Source: Ichthyenterobacterium magnum
GTDB lineage: Bacteria > Bacteroidota > Bacteroidia > Flavobacteriales > Flavobacteriaceae
Length of the DNA: 64,000 nt
NCBI RefSeq assembly: GCF_003610635.1
Contig: NZ_RAQJ01000001.1
Span: 1,054,474-1,118,473, forward strand
Reading direction: 5' to 3'
The position numbers and the translations under genes are program-made. A model generated the notes under the pieces. The model saw nothing but the letters and a program-made list of their open reading frames with translations. It was not told where the DNA came from and did not search any database. Below are positions 25,894 through 35,750 of the stretch, one piece after another (within the stretch, counting starts at the first letter, position 1; every line of letters begins with the position of its first letter).

Positions 25894-26332
25894 TAGTTAT
25901 TAGTCTTTAGTCGTTAGTGTTTTTGTCATTAGACTTTAGGTATTTTTGAAGACCTGATGTCATTTTTGACAATTCTTCAAGTTGTAACCTATTGTTGTAA
26001 TCATCATCTTCACTTAGATAATTTAACCTTTTAGCAATAGTTGAGCAGACAACACATTCTTTTATGGAGCCATTGGAAATATTCAAAAACCTATTGAATT
26101 GGGCATTGGTGTCTCCTGAACCTTCTGCAATATTCAACGCAATAGAAACTGATGCTCTTTTAAATTGAGAACTTAAGGCATAATCTTCATTTTTAGGAAA
26201 ATTATTTGTTGCCTTATATGTGAGGTCAATAAAATCTAATGCTTTTTGATATACTTTTAAATCTTCGAAGCTGAATTTAATCTCTTTCATAAATTTTAAT
26301 ATTTTTTTCTACAGACTAATGTCTAATAACTA
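25894..26332. mobile_element. Four-helix-bundle cassette A with terminal inverted repeats
   Basis: Ends: TAGTTATTAGTCTTTAGTC at 25894-25912 and the reverse complement of TAGTTATTAGACATTAGTC at 26314-26332, 17 of 19 positions matching. The cassette fills exactly the space between the adaptor gene, whose TAG stop is its first codon, and the permease ATG, and carries one gene. The same arrangement exists at 43637-44069. That it is mobile is inference from the repeats and the two unrelated host operons. Confidence 0.55.
25907..26290 (-). CDS. Four-helix-bundle protein (S23/IVS family), cassette A
   Basis: A 127-residue all-helical protein. FEDLKVYQKALDF near the start and YALSSQFKRASVSIALNIAEGSG in the middle are the signature of the family first seen as ORFs in intervening sequences of 23S rRNA genes, and related to the Avd accessory protein of diversity-generating retroelements. 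Here it is neither in an rRNA gene nor next to a reverse transcriptase. It lies between two efflux genes that are normally adjacent, so it does not look like part of the pump. It matches the protein at 43650-44024 at roughly two thirds of positions by eye. Molecular role unknown; nucleic-acid binding is known for Avd. Confidence 0.9.
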   Translation of the reverse strand: MKEIKFSFEDLKVYQKALDFIDLTYKATNNFPKNEDYALSSQFKRASVSIALNIAEGSGDTNAQFNRFLNISNGSIKECVVCSTIAKRLNYLSEDDDYNNRLQLEELSKMTSGLQKYLKSNDKNTND

Positions 26333-27496
26333 TTCACTTATCAGGATTTTAACTTCTTGACCGTCTTTAACACTACGCGCCCCTTCTTTAATAATCTCAT
26401 CGCCATTTTTTAAGCCCGAAAGCACTTCTATATCATCGCCTTGTGTTTTACCAGTGGTAATAATAACACGTTTGGCTTTTGCTTTGTTATCAGTTTTATC
26501 TGTTATAGTATAAACATACTGTTCGCCTTTAGCGTTTTCTGAAATAATACTTTGCGGAATTAGAATGGCATTGTCGTTTGTGTAATCGTTTATTTTAAGT
26601 TTAGCAGTAAGGTTAGGCTTAATTGTGTTGTCTTTGTTTGGTACTGCAACTTCTACTTTAAAAGTTCTATTTGCAGGATTTATAAAATTACCAGCTTGAC
26701 GGATTTTTCCGTTCATAGATTTACCAAGAATGGGAAACTCTACTTGTACATTTTTACCTGGAGTAACATTTGTAATGTAACGTTCAGGCACATCCGTTTC
26801 AATATACATGTCTTTTAAATTTACAATTCTGAACAATTGCGATTGTCCTGGAGCAACAACACTTCCTTGGTCTGTAATTACATCATCAATAGTTCCTGTA
26901 AAAGGAGCGCGAACTATGGTTTTACCAACTTGTTGTTGCAATTGATTGACTGCTTTTTGTTGTGCTTCATAATTAGATTTTGCTTGAAGGTATTGAATTT
27001 CACTACCAATTTTTTGATTCCATAAACGCTCTTGTCGTTCAAATGTAGTTTTTGCCAAATCGGCTTGAATTTGTAATTGAGCTACTTGCTGACTTAAACC
27101 GCCATCATCTATTTTGGCCAATATTTGTCCTTTTTTTACTTTTTGACCTTCTTTAACATAAACGCGAGTTAAAATTCCAGAATACTCAGGGAAAATTACT
27201 AAATTTTGTTTTGTGCTAACATTTCCTTGAAGCTCTACATAATGGTTAAAAACAGATGCTTTGGCATCAAAAGTTGTGATTAAAGGCACTCTTTCTTGTG
27301 GGTCGAGCTCTTTAATTTTAGCGTCAAGTTGCTTAAGTTGAGCTGCAATAGCTTGTTGCTCGCCATCCAATTGTGTTTTGCGCTTTCTAATTTGTTCTAA
27401 ATTATTTGTGTCTAAAATATCTTCTACAGATTGCTCTTTGTTTCCACAAGAAGCTAAAAGAAGTGCTATTATTGTTATTGATATTATATGTTTCAT
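26330..27496 (-). CDS. Periplasmic adaptor subunit of RND efflux pump
   Basis: A 388-residue membrane-fusion lipoprotein (lipobox Cys17, LLLASC) linking the RND permease to TolC. A coiled-coil at about 30-65 (LEQIRKRKTQLDGEQQAIAAQLKQLDAKIKELD) lies before the lipoyl half-motifs (GILTRVYVKEGQKVKKGQILAKID and GTIDDVITDQGSVVAPG) that flank a helical hairpin; a beta-barrel and membrane-proximal domain follow. Its TAG stop codon is the first codon of cassette A, so the insertion may have set its C-terminus (KILISE). Gap of 33 bp from the TolC gene. Confidence 0.93.
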   Translation of the reverse strand: MKHIISITIIALLLASCGNKEQSVEDILDTNNLEQIRKRKTQLDGEQQAIAAQLKQLDAKIKELDPQERVPLITTFDAKASVFNHYVELQGNVSTKQNLVIFPEYSGILTRVYVKEGQKVKKGQILAKIDDGGLSQQVAQLQIQADLAKTTFERQERLWNQKIGSEIQYLQAKSNYEAQQKAVNQLQQQVGKTIVRAPFTGTIDDVITDQGSVVAPGQSQLFRIVNLKDMYIETDVPERYITNVTPGKNVQVEFPILGKSMNGKIRQAGNFINPANRTFKVEVAVPNKDNTIKPNLTAKLKINDYTNDNAILIPQSIISENAKGEQYVYTITDKTDNKAKAKRVIITTGKTQGDDIEVLSGLKNGDEIIKEGARSVKDGQEVKILISE

Positions 27497-27529
27497 TGTA
27501 TGATGAGTTTTAGTGTTTTTTTTGATTGA

Positions 27530-28855
27530 TTAGTTGTCTTGAGTTTTATTAAGTACAGTTTCTAACTCTGCTTTTTTATTGATGACGTCAAGCATGGCTT
27601 GTAAAAATTCTTGTTGTGAGCTGTATAACTGTGTTTGTGCTTGGCGCAATTCAAAACTAGAGGCAATACCTTCAAAAAATTTGGTTTGGTTTTTTTTCTC
27701 AATGCGTTCTGCTAAGTTTAAGTTTTGTTTTTTATTGTCATAATCTTCAATTGCAAACTTATAGTCGCTTTTTGCAGAGGCGATTTGTAATTTTAGTTTT
27801 TGCTCAGTTTCGGTTAAATCATCTTTAGATTTTTCTAGATTTATACGGGCACGTTGTGTAGCAGCACTTCGCATACCTGAACTGAATAACGGAATTTTTA
27901 AACTAACCCCAAAAGCAGATGTTCCTGCCCAAGGTTGATTGTTATTTGCAAAAGTAAACGACTCACTATTGCCTATATAGCTGCCATTTAAAAAAGCATT
28001 TAGCGTCGGCAAGGCTTTACTTTTTTCAAGCTTTACTAAAAGTTCTTTAGATTTTTTGTCGTTTTCTGCAATTCTGTAATCAATGTTATTTTCAATATTG
28101 TCTTCTTTATTTAATATATCTAGACTCATGTTTTTTATAGCAAGAGTTTCTAAAGTATCGGTTAAAGAACTAGGCGAGTTTAAATCTAAACCAATAGTAA
28201 TGTTAAACATTTGGTAAGCTAAATCTTTTAAACGTGTTGTATTACTTAAATTACTCTCTACGCCAGATAAAGTAATTTGAAGCTGTTCAACACTTTCTTC
28301 TTCTTCTAAACCATTTTCATATATTTTTGTAGTTTCGTTTAGATTTTTTTGTAGAACATCAATATTGCGTTGTAATATTTTAATACTTTCTTGAGCTAAT
28401 AGTACATTGCCATAAGCATTGATGACTGCTTTTCTAACTTCTAAATCTGTTTTTTCTTTAGCGTTTTTTGAGATTTCTAAAAAGACTTTTGCTGATTGTA
28501 AGCCAACTAAATAGGAGCCATCAAATATTTTTTGATTAAGCGAAGCTGCTGCAGTCATATTCTGTTTCGCTCCAAAATCGATAATACCATCATTATTAAA
28601 ATCGATACCATCAAATTGTTGTTTTAGATTGTTGATATAATCTACAGAAGCACTAATTTGTGGTAAACCAGTTGCTGTCGTTTCCCATTTTTGTTTTTTG
28701 GCGGCCTCAATATCGCGAGCAGCATTTTTTGATGTTCTATTATTTTCTAAAGCAAAATCTATGGCTTCTTGAAGCGTAAAACTTTTTGTATCTTTCTGAG
28801 AAAACGCTAGAGAAGCGATTAATAAACTTGTTAATAGTATGAGCGTATGTCTCAT
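27530..28855 (-). CDS. TolC-family outer membrane efflux protein
   Basis: A 441-residue outer membrane channel: signal peptide with cleavage near residue 19 (LAFSQ), then the two OEP repeats with long helices (LQEAIDFALENNRTSKNAARDIEAAKKQKWETTATGLPQISA and the second half with RARINLEKSKDDLTETEQKLKLQIASAKSDYKFAIEDYD). It provides the exit duct for the adaptor and RND permease encoded downstream. It starts 3 bp after the TetR gene, showing a common transcript. Confidence 0.92.
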   Translation of the reverse strand: MRHTLILLTSLLIASLAFSQKDTKSFTLQEAIDFALENNRTSKNAARDIEAAKKQKWETTATGLPQISASVDYINNLKQQFDGIDFNNDGIIDFGAKQNMTAAASLNQKIFDGSYLVGLQSAKVFLEISKNAKEKTDLEVRKAVINAYGNVLLAQESIKILQRNIDVLQKNLNETTKIYENGLEEEESVEQLQITLSGVESNLSNTTRLKDLAYQMFNITIGLDLNSPSSLTDTLETLAIKNMSLDILNKEDNIENNIDYRIAENDKKSKELLVKLEKSKALPTLNAFLNGSYIGNSESFTFANNNQPWAGTSAFGVSLKIPLFSSGMRSAATQRARINLEKSKDDLTETEQKLKLQIASAKSDYKFAIEDYDNKKQNLNLAERIEKKNQTKFFEGIASSFELRQAQTQLYSSQQEFLQAMLDVINKKAELETVLNKTQDN

Positions 28856-28858
28856 AAG

Positions 28859-29464
28859 TTATGATTGATTTTTTATTATAAATTGATTTAATATTTTAAA
28901 GCCTTTTTCTGTTACAATGGCTCTTAAGTGGTACTCTAAATAACTCTCCATTAAGTACTCCATAGCAAATTTCTCTTTAGGAAAAATGGCGTTATCTTTA
29001 ATACCTGACATTCCGTTAAAATACATTCGAGAAATAAAGTCTACGTCAATGGTTGATCTAAATAAACCAGTATTTATACCTTTTTGAAGGCTTTCTTGTA
29101 CAGATTCGTGCATTTTGGCAAATTGCTTTAAACGTAGTACGTCGTAAATGTGCGGATAATACTTTTTAAGCTGATGTTGTGGTGATGTTTTTTCATTTTT
29201 TAGATGATGCATTACAAACATTTTAATGTCGTATAGCTCTTCAATGGGGTTGTTAGAGGCTTCACAAATACCATCAATACCATCACAAATAGTTTCAAAT
29301 AACTCAAATGTTACTGCTTCTACCAGTTTAGTCTTGTTTGAAAAATGCACGTAAATGGTTTTTTTAGAAATTCCCATTTCTTTAGCTATATCATCCATAG
29401 TAACACTTTTAAAGCCAAGTGTTAGAAACAATTCTGCCGATTTATGTATTATTTTATCTCTCAT
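28859..29464 (-). CDS. TetR/AcrR-family repressor of the efflux operon
   Basis: About 201 residues. The N-terminal helix-turn-helix is clear: SAELFLTLGFKSVTMDDIAKEMGISKKTIYVHFSNKTKLVEAV. The C-terminal ligand domain is diverged as usual. I prefer the ATG at 29464 (MRDKIIHKS) to the one four codons upstream because the family starts just before the first helix. A perfect 14-bp-arm inverted repeat lies 16 bp upstream and is very likely its operator, giving autoregulation and ligand-induced expression of the pump. Heads the unit TetR-TolC-adaptor-(cassette)-RND. Confidence 0.92.
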   Translation of the reverse strand: MRDKIIHKSAELFLTLGFKSVTMDDIAKEMGISKKTIYVHFSNKTKLVEAVTFELFETICDGIDGICEASNNPIEELYDIKMFVMHHLKNEKTSPQHQLKKYYPHIYDVLRLKQFAKMHESVQESLQKGINTGLFRSTIDVDFISRMYFNGMSGIKDNAIFPKEKFAMEYLMESYLEYHLRAIVTEKGFKILNQFIIKNQS

Positions 29465-29480
29465 AATGAAGCGCAAAAAT

Positions 29481-29518
29481 ACTTAGGAAACTTTAAAAAC
29501 AAAAAAAGTTTCCTAAGT
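29481..29518. promoter_or_regulatory. Palindromic operator of the TetR regulator
   Basis: ACTTAGGAAACTTT (29481-29494) and its exact reverse complement (29505-29518) with a 10-base A-rich spacer, in the divergent region between the repressor gene and the polyprenyl synthase gene. Arm length and position fit a TetR-family site controlling the efflux operon. Confidence 0.8.
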
Positions 29519-29587
29519 TTAATGATTTTTTAACATTTCATTTACATATAGATTTTTAAATGTTATGATTTGGTTTATTTTTGCGCC

Positions 29588-30562
29588 ATGCTATCTACAG
29601 AGAACTACCGCAAAGCTTTTATTGAGTATTTAGATGAATATTCTGAAAAAAAAGAACCACGAAATCTTTATGAACCTATTGAGTATATTTTAAGGTTAGG
29701 AGGTAAACGTTTGCGTCCAGTTTTAACTTTAATGACAGCTGAGATTTTTGAAGGCAATTATAACAAGGCTTTAAATGCGGCTTTGGCAGTTGAGGTTTTT
29801 CATAACTTCTCACTCGTTCATGATGATATTATGGATGATGCACCTTTACGACGAGGCAAAGAAACGGTACACGAAAAATGGGATTTAAATACTGGAATTC
29901 TTTCTGGAGATACAATGCTCATAATGGCATATCAGCTATTTGAAACTTACGAACCAAAAATATTTCAAGCCTTAGCTAAACTATTTAGTAAAACGGCACT
30001 TGAGGTTTGTGAAGGACAACAGTACGATGTTGATTTTGAAACTAGAGACGATGTTACTATTGCTGAGTATTTAAAAATGATTGAGTATAAAACAGCTGTT
30101 TTGGTTGGCGCTGCCATGCAAATGGGAGCAATAGTGGCAGAAGCATCACAAGAGTGTCAAACTGCAATTTATGAGTTTGGTAAAAACTTAGGAATTGCTT
30201 TTCAGCTGCAAGATGATTATCTCGATGCTTTTGGAGACCCTAAAACATTTGGTAAGCAAGTTGGAGGAGATATTATTGAAAATAAAAAGACATATTTATA
30301 TTTAAAAGCTCTTGAATTTTCTAATGAAGATGATCAGCAACAATTACAGCATCTATTTAGTGTAAGTCCTACTGATACTTCAGATAAAATAGAAACTGTT
30401 AAACAGTTTTTTGTTTCAACAGGTTCGGCTGAAGCAACTAAAAAAGCTATAGAAACTTATACTAATAAAGCCTTTTCTCTTTTAGAAGATTTAAAAGTTT
30501 CTGAAGAAAGTAAATCTATGTTAAAACAGTTTGGTGAAACGTTAATGAATAGAAATGTTTAA
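29588..30562 (+). CDS. Polyprenyl synthetase (trans-isoprenyl diphosphate synthase)
   Basis: Extends allylic diphosphates with isopentenyl diphosphate, probably for the menaquinone side chain or related polyprenyls. The 324 residues contain the first Asp-rich motif DDIMDDAPLRRG and the second LQDDYLDAFGD, with GGKRLRP near the N-terminus. The ATG at 29588 is chosen over a TTG at 29570; the -7 element TATTTTTG at 29576-29583 puts the transcription start at about this ATG, so the mRNA may be leaderless. The chain length of the product cannot be settled by eye. Overlaps the next gene by one base. Confidence 0.92.
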   Translation: MLSTENYRKAFIEYLDEYSEKKEPRNLYEPIEYILRLGGKRLRPVLTLMTAEIFEGNYNKALNAALAVEVFHNFSLVHDDIMDDAPLRRGKETVHEKWDLNTGILSGDTMLIMAYQLFETYEPKIFQALAKLFSKTALEVCEGQQYDVDFETRDDVTIAEYLKMIEYKTAVLVGAAMQMGAIVAEASQECQTAIYEFGKNLGIAFQLQDDYLDAFGDPKTFGKQVGGDIIENKKTYLYLKALEFSNEDDQQQLQHLFSVSPTDTSDKIETVKQFFVSTGSAEATKKAIETYTNKAFSLLEDLKVSEESKSMLKQFGETLMNRNV

Positions 30563-30909
30563 TGAAGTTAGTAACCTCGTTTAGTGAATTGGTTGAAGAA
30601 GCAACACAGTTAGATTTATATAAAAAACTAATACAACAACTCAATAAAGATTTTCTTCTAGCGAATATAAACTTAGATTTTCATGAAGACATATTGCCTT
30701 CAAGTTTAAAGTTAATATTGCATGAAACTATGTATAAGCTTATTCAAGAAAAATTTGCAGAATACCTTAACTTGCTTTATATCATTGATGTTTCTGAAGA
30801 AAAAGTTAGACAATTAGATGGTAGTGACACATTAAAACTTTCTGAAGATGTGACTTTTTTAATTTTAAAGCGTGAGTGGCAAAAGGTGTGGTTTAAGAAT
30901 AACTATTAA
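30562..30909 (+). CDS. Conserved hypothetical protein behind polyprenyl synthase
   Basis: A 115-residue soluble protein that overlaps the upstream stop codon (TAATG), so it is translationally coupled to the polyprenyl synthetase. Predicted mostly helical, with HETMYKLIQEKFAEYLNLLYIIDVSEE in the middle. No motif, signal peptide or membrane helix is visible, and I do not recognise the family. The coupling hints at a shared role in isoprenoid or quinone metabolism but is only context. Confidence 0.8.
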   Translation: MKLVTSFSELVEEATQLDLYKKLIQQLNKDFLLANINLDFHEDILPSSLKLILHETMYKLIQEKFAEYLNLLYIIDVSEEKVRQLDGSDTLKLSEDVTFLILKREWQKVWFKNNY

Positions 30910-30941
30910 AAATTTATACCAGATGGTTGTGCGTATCGAAA

Positions 30942-31481
30942 CTAAAAATAAACTCTAAAAAAAGGAATCCAAGGATTTGCGTAAATACTTTTTGATTCAT
31001 CATATAAAACATCATATCTAATACCAAAAGTGATATTGTTACTTCTATAACCAGCGCCAATAAATAAGGCAGGATACCAATAGTTTTCATCTTCAATAGC
31101 TGTGTTATCCCATTTTCTGTTCACATTAAGTTCTTCAAATTCGGCAGATAATTGAATTTCATCAACAACATTAAATAAGCCAAGTACGCTTCCGCCTAAA
31201 ATGGTAGATTTATAAAAGTTTTTTCGTTTGTTATAAGTTCCATTCAATCCAACGCCTAAAGCAAATTGGTCATTAAATTCATAAATAGCACTTGGAGCAA
31301 TAGTGCCACTAAAAAAACCATCACCAAAGCTTAACCCAACGCCTCCTCCAAAACGGACATTATTCCAAAAACCGCTATCATTTGTAGTTGTATTTGTTTG
31401 TGAAATAGCTAATGAAGTGCTTAAACATAAAATAATACCAAACACTATAATTTTTGTATTATTTAAGATGTTGAGTTTCAT
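30942..31481 (-). CDS. Secreted outer-membrane beta-barrel-like protein
   Basis: A 179-residue protein. I start it at 31481 because the signal peptide MKLNILNNTKIIVFGIILCLSTSLAISQ then begins correctly; a longer frame from 31535 would put 18 odd residues before it. The mature part alternates short strands with Gly/Asn turns (VRFGGGVGLSFGDGFFSGTIAPSAIYEFNDQFALGVGLNGTYN) and ends in Phe (VYF), as expected for a small outer membrane barrel of about 8 strands. Divergent from sucA. Function unknown. Confidence 0.82.
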   Translation of the reverse strand: MKLNILNNTKIIVFGIILCLSTSLAISQTNTTTNDSGFWNNVRFGGGVGLSFGDGFFSGTIAPSAIYEFNDQFALGVGLNGTYNKRKNFYKSTILGGSVLGLFNVVDEIQLSAEFEELNVNRKWDNTAIEDENYWYPALFIGAGYRSNNITFGIRYDVLYDESKSIYANPWIPFFRVYF

Positions 31482-31597
31482 GTTATTTAAAAAATAAAAA
31501 CGTGTTCTATAAATATAATAAAAACAGAAGCTCAATTTTGCTAAAAGTTGTATTTTTGAAGAAATTTTGTTGAAGCGAACACGTCTTATACATTATA

Positions 31598-34354
31598 ATG
31601 GATAAATATTCCTTTTTAAACGCAGCACATACAGCATACTTTGCTGATTTATACGACCAATATTTAAATAATCCTGATTCAGTAGAACCAAGTTGGAGAG
31701 CCTTTTTTCAAGGTTACGATTTTGGAAGTGAGAGTTATGGAATGGAAGGAGAAATTATTGAAGGTGTTTCTGCTCAGATTCCAGAACAAGTTCAAAAAGA
31801 ATTTCAGGTTGTAAAACTTATAGATGGTTACAGAACCAGAGGTCATTTGTTTACTAAAACAAATCCAGTAAGAGCAAGGAGAAAATATGCACCTACGTTA
31901 GAAATAGAAAACTTTGGTTTATCTCAAAATGATTTAGATACTGTTTTTTCTGCAGGTGATATATTAGGAATTGGAGCTCAAACACTTCGTGAAATAAGAG
32001 ATCATTTAGAAGCAATTTATTGTAACTCTATTGGAGTTGAATATATGTATATTAGAAAACCTGAAGAAATTAAATGGATTCAGGATAAACTTAATATTAA
32101 TGATAATCAACCAAAGTTTTCTTCAGAAGAAAAAAAATACATTCTTAAAAAATTAAACGAAGCAGTATCGTTTGAAAGCTTTTTACACACAAAATATGTT
32201 GGGCAAAAACGCTTCTCTTTAGAAGGCGGAGAATCTTTAATTCCTGGTCTAGATGCTTTAATAGAAAAAGCTGCTGAATATGATGTTAAAGAATTTGTTA
32301 TGGGAATGGCACATCGTGGTCGTTTAAGTACGTTAACAAATATCTTTGGAAAATCTGCAAAAGACATTTTTAGTGAATTTGATGGTAAAGATTATGAACA
32401 GGAAGTATTTGATGGCGATGTAAAATACCATTTAGGATGGACAAGTGATCGTATTACAAATACAGGCAAAAAGATAAACTTAAATATTGCACCAAACCCA
32501 TCACATCTTGAAACAGTTGGAGCAGTAGTTGAAGGTATTGCAAGAGCAAAACAAGATGGTAAATATACTGATAATCCATCTCAAGTTTTACCAATAATTG
32601 TGCATGGTGATGCTGCAATTGCTGGTCAAGGTTTAGTATATGAGCTAGTACAAATGGCTCAGTTAGATGGTTATAAAACAAACGGAACAATACATATTGT
32701 TGTTAACAATCAAATAGGGTTTACAACTAATTATTTAGATGCAAGATCAAGTACGTATTGTACAGATGTTGGTAAAGTAACATTATCTCCAGTATTGCAT
32801 GTAAATGCTGATGATGCTGAAGCTGTAGTACATGCTATGTCTTTTGCACTTCATTTTAGAATGAAATTTAAGCGTGATGTTTTTATAGATTTATTAGGCT
32901 ATAGAAAATATGGACATAACGAAGGTGATGAACCACGTTTTACGCAACCTAAATTATACAAGGCAATTGCTAAGCATAAAAACCCAAGAGATATTTATGC
33001 CGAGAAGTTAATTGCTGAAGGTGTAATAGATTCAAAATATGTATCTCAATTAGAGAAAGATTATAAGGATGCTCTTGAAGAAAAACTTGTAGATTCTCGT
33101 AAAATTGAAAAAACTGAAATCACACCATTTATGCAAAGTGAATGGGTCGATTATAATACAGTTGAGGAAGATAAAATGATGAAAGCTATTGATACTAAGT
33201 ATCCAAAAGAAAGGCTTTCAAAAATTACAGATGTTATTTCTAATCTCCCAAAAGACAAAAAATTTATTCGCAAGATTGAACGTTTAATCCAGTCGAGAAA
33301 AGCAATGTTCGATGAGAATAGATTAGATTGGGCAATGGCAGAACATTTAGCATATGGAACTTTATTAGAAGAAGGTTTTGATGTTCGTATATCTGGTCAA
33401 GATGTAGAGCGAGGAACATTCTCTCATAGACATGCGGTAGTAAAAGTTGAAGATAGCGAAGAAGAAATTTTATTGCTTAACCAGATTAGTGATAAGCAAG
33501 GACAGTTTTATATATATAATTCTCTGCTTTCAGAGTATGGCGTTGTAGGTTTTGATTATGGTTATGCAATGGCTAAACCTAAAACCCTAACCATTTGGGA
33601 AGCACAATTTGGTGATTTTAGTAATGGAGCCCAAATTATGCTAGATCAATATATTTCAGCAGCAGAAGATAAATGGAAGCTTCAAAATGGTTTGGTAATG
33701 TTATTACCACATGGTTATGAAGGTCAAGGCGCAGAGCATTCATCTGCACGTATGGAACGCTATTTACAGCTTTGTGCAAAAGACAACATGTTTGTTGTAG
33801 ACTGTACAACACCTGCAAACATGTACCATTTGTTACGTAAGCAAATGAAAGCAGATTTTAGAAAACCATTAATTGTATTTACACCAAAAAGCTTATTACG
33901 TCATCCATTAGTTGTATCATCTGTTGATGAGTTTGCTAACGGAAGTTTTCAAATGCTAATTGATGATAAAAAAGCAAAAGCAGATAAAATTAAAACACTG
34001 GTTTTTGTAACAGGGAAATTCTATTACGATTTACTTGACGAACAAGAAAAATTAGGAAGAGAAGATGTTGCTTTAGTTCGTATAGAACAATTATTTCCTT
34101 TACCAATAGAAGCTATAAAAACAGTTTTAAGCAAGTACAAAAATGCAAATGATATAGTTTGGGCTCAAGAAGAACCAAGAAACATGGGAGCTTATAGTCA
34201 TATGTTAATGCATTTAGAAGAAGCTAAAACATTTAGAGCAGTCACACGTCGACCATATGGAGCGCCAGCTGCCGGAAGTAGTGTACGTTCAAAAATTCGC
34301 CATCAAGAAGTTATAGATTTCGTTTTTGATATAACAAAAAACAACCAACGATAA
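31598..34354 (+). CDS. sucA: 2-oxoglutarate dehydrogenase E1 component
   Basis: The thiamine-diphosphate decarboxylase of the TCA-cycle 2-oxoglutarate dehydrogenase complex. The 918 residues begin with the E1o assembly motif (YSFLNAAHTAYFADLYDQYLNNPDSVEPSWRAFF) and contain MGMAHRGRLSTLTN, HGDAAIAGQGLVYE with the TPP/Mg site, the GYRKYGHNEGDEP block, and the C-terminal transketolase part with GDFSNGAQIMLDQYISAAEDKW. A -7 element TATTTTTG stands at 31551-31558. sucB follows after 35 bp, so E1 and E2 are co-expressed. Confidence 0.97.
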   Translation: MDKYSFLNAAHTAYFADLYDQYLNNPDSVEPSWRAFFQGYDFGSESYGMEGEIIEGVSAQIPEQVQKEFQVVKLIDGYRTRGHLFTKTNPVRARRKYAPTLEIENFGLSQNDLDTVFSAGDILGIGAQTLREIRDHLEAIYCNSIGVEYMYIRKPEEIKWIQDKLNINDNQPKFSSEEKKYILKKLNEAVSFESFLHTKYVGQKRFSLEGGESLIPGLDALIEKAAEYDVKEFVMGMAHRGRLSTLTNIFGKSAKDIFSEFDGKDYEQEVFDGDVKYHLGWTSDRITNTGKKINLNIAPNPSHLETVGAVVEGIARAKQDGKYTDNPSQVLPIIVHGDAAIAGQGLVYELVQMAQLDGYKTNGTIHIVVNNQIGFTTNYLDARSSTYCTDVGKVTLSPVLHVNADDAEAVVHAMSFALHFRMKFKRDVFIDLLGYRKYGHNEGDEPRFTQPKLYKAIAKHKNPRDIYAEKLIAEGVIDSKYVSQLEKDYKDALEEKLVDSRKIEKTEITPFMQSEWVDYNTVEEDKMMKAIDTKYPKERLSKITDVISNLPKDKKFIRKIERLIQSRKAMFDENRLDWAMAEHLAYGTLLEEGFDVRISGQDVERGTFSHRHAVVKVEDSEEEILLLNQISDKQGQFYIYNSLLSEYGVVGFDYGYAMAKPKTLTIWEAQFGDFSNGAQIMLDQYISAAEDKWKLQNGLVMLLPHGYEGQGAEHSSARMERYLQLCAKDNMFVVDCTTPANMYHLLRKQMKADFRKPLIVFTPKSLLRHPLVVSSVDEFANGSFQMLIDDKKAKADKIKTLVFVTGKFYYDLLDEQEKLGREDVALVRIEQLFPLPIEAIKTVLSKYKNANDIVWAQEEPRNMGAYSHMLMHLEEAKTFRAVTRRPYGAPAAGSSVRSKIRHQEVIDFVFDITKNNQR

Positions 34355-34389
34355 TAGTTAAATAAAGAATACAACTAAAATAGGATAAA

Positions 34390-35610
34390 ATGATTTTAGA
34401 AATGAAAGTTCCTTCGCCAGGAGAATCAATCACAGAAGTAGAAATTGCAGAATGGTTAGTTGCAGATGGCGATTACGTAGAAAAAGATCAAGCCATTGCT
34501 GAAGTAGATAGCGATAAAGCAACTTTAGAATTACCAGCAGAAGCTAGCGGAACAATTACATTAAAAGCAGAAGAAGGTGATGCTGTTGAAGTAGGCGCAA
34601 TTGTTTGTTTGATTGACACAAGTGCTGAAAAACCAGCTGGCAGTGAACAGTCTACAGAGAGCAGTCCAAAAAAAGTTGAAGAAAAGAAAACTGAGCAAGT
34701 TGTCAGTTCGAGCGCAGTCGAGAACAAGACGTATGCAACAGGTACTGCAAGTCCAGCAGCAAAAAAGATTTTATCTGAAAAAGGTATGGAGGCTTCATCA
34801 ATCTCTGGAACAGGAAAAGATGGACGCATAACTAAAGAAGATGCTGTAAATGCTGTGCCTAGTATGGGAACTCCAACTGGTGGTAATCGCGGAACATCTC
34901 ATAGTAAAATGTCTATGTTACGTCGTAAAGTAGCAGAACGTTTAGTTGAAGCAAAAAATACAACAGCAATGTTGACGACTTTTAACGAAGTAGATATGTC
35001 TCCAATTTTTGCTTTACGTAAAGAGTATAAAGAAACATTTAAAGCAAAACATGGTGTTAGTTTAGGTTTCATGTCTTTCTTTTCGTTAGCTGTTGTAAGA
35101 GCATTAAAATTATATCCTGCTGTTAACTCAATGATTGATGGTAAGCAAATGTTAAGCTATGATTTTGTTGATATTTCTATAGCTGTTTCTGGTCCAAAAG
35201 GACTAATGGTTCCAGTAATTAGAAATGCTGAAAATTTAAGTTTTAGAGGTGTTGAAGCTGAAGTTAAACGATTAGCTATTAGAGCACGAGACGGACAAAT
35301 AACTGTTGATGAAATGACAGGAGGAACATTTACCATTTCTAATGGAGGTGTTTTTGGTAGTATGTTATCTACGCCTATTATAAATCCACCACAAAGTGGG
35401 ATTTTAGGAATGCATAATATTGTAGAACGTCCTGTAGCTATAGATGGTAAAGTTGAAATTAGGCCAATTATGTATGTTGCCTTATCATATGATCATAGAA
35501 TTATTGATGGTAAAGAAAGTGTTGGCTTTTTAGTTGCAGTAAAAGAAGCTTTAGAAAATCCTACAGAATTATTAATGGATAATAATATTAAGAAAGCTTT
35601 AGAGTTATAG
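34390..35610 (+). CDS. sucB: 2-oxoglutarate dehydrogenase E2 (dihydrolipoyl succinyltransferase)
   Basis: Core of the same complex. The 406 residues show one lipoyl domain with the lipoylated Lys43 in [11 protein letters not shown], a Glu/Lys-rich linker, a peripheral subunit-binding domain near 120-155 ([33 protein letters not shown]) and the acyltransferase domain with the catalytic His369 and Asp373 in [10 protein letters not shown]. Pairing with sucA fixes the substrate as succinyl rather than acetyl. It converges on HD hydrolase copy 2; no clear terminator is visible in 35611-35748. Confidence 0.96.
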   Translation: MILEMKVPSPGESITEVEIAEWLVADGDYVEKDQAIAEVDSDKATLELPAEASGTITLKAEEGDAVEVGAIVCLIDTSAEKPAGSEQSTESSPKKVEEKKTEQVVSSSAVENKTYATGTASPAAKKILSEKGMEASSISGTGKDGRITKEDAVNAVPSMGTPTGGNRGTSHSKMSMLRRKVAERLVEAKNTTAMLTTFNEVDMSPIFALRKEYKETFKAKHGVSLGFMSFFSLAVVRALKLYPAVNSMIDGKQMLSYDFVDISIAVSGPKGLMVPVIRNAENLSFRGVEAEVKRLAIRARDGQITVDEMTGGTFTISNGGVFGSMLSTPIINPPQSGILGMHNIVERPVAIDGKVEIRPIMYVALSYDHRIIDGKESVGFLVAVKEALENPTELLMDNNIKKALEL

Positions 35611-35750
35611 AGATTTAATTTTTTATATTTTTTATGATGTTTTTGTTGGTAAACTAAATTTCAATGCTGTAAACTAAGATTAGGGTGATGTATTGGTTTT
35701 GTTTAATTATTTAAGTAATTGATTTAGTTGTATTTTGTAATTTAATCATT

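Noticed and set aside
25907-26290. Diversity-generating retroelement accessory gene (Avd)
   Set aside because: The protein family is related, but no reverse transcriptase or template/variable repeats are in the window.
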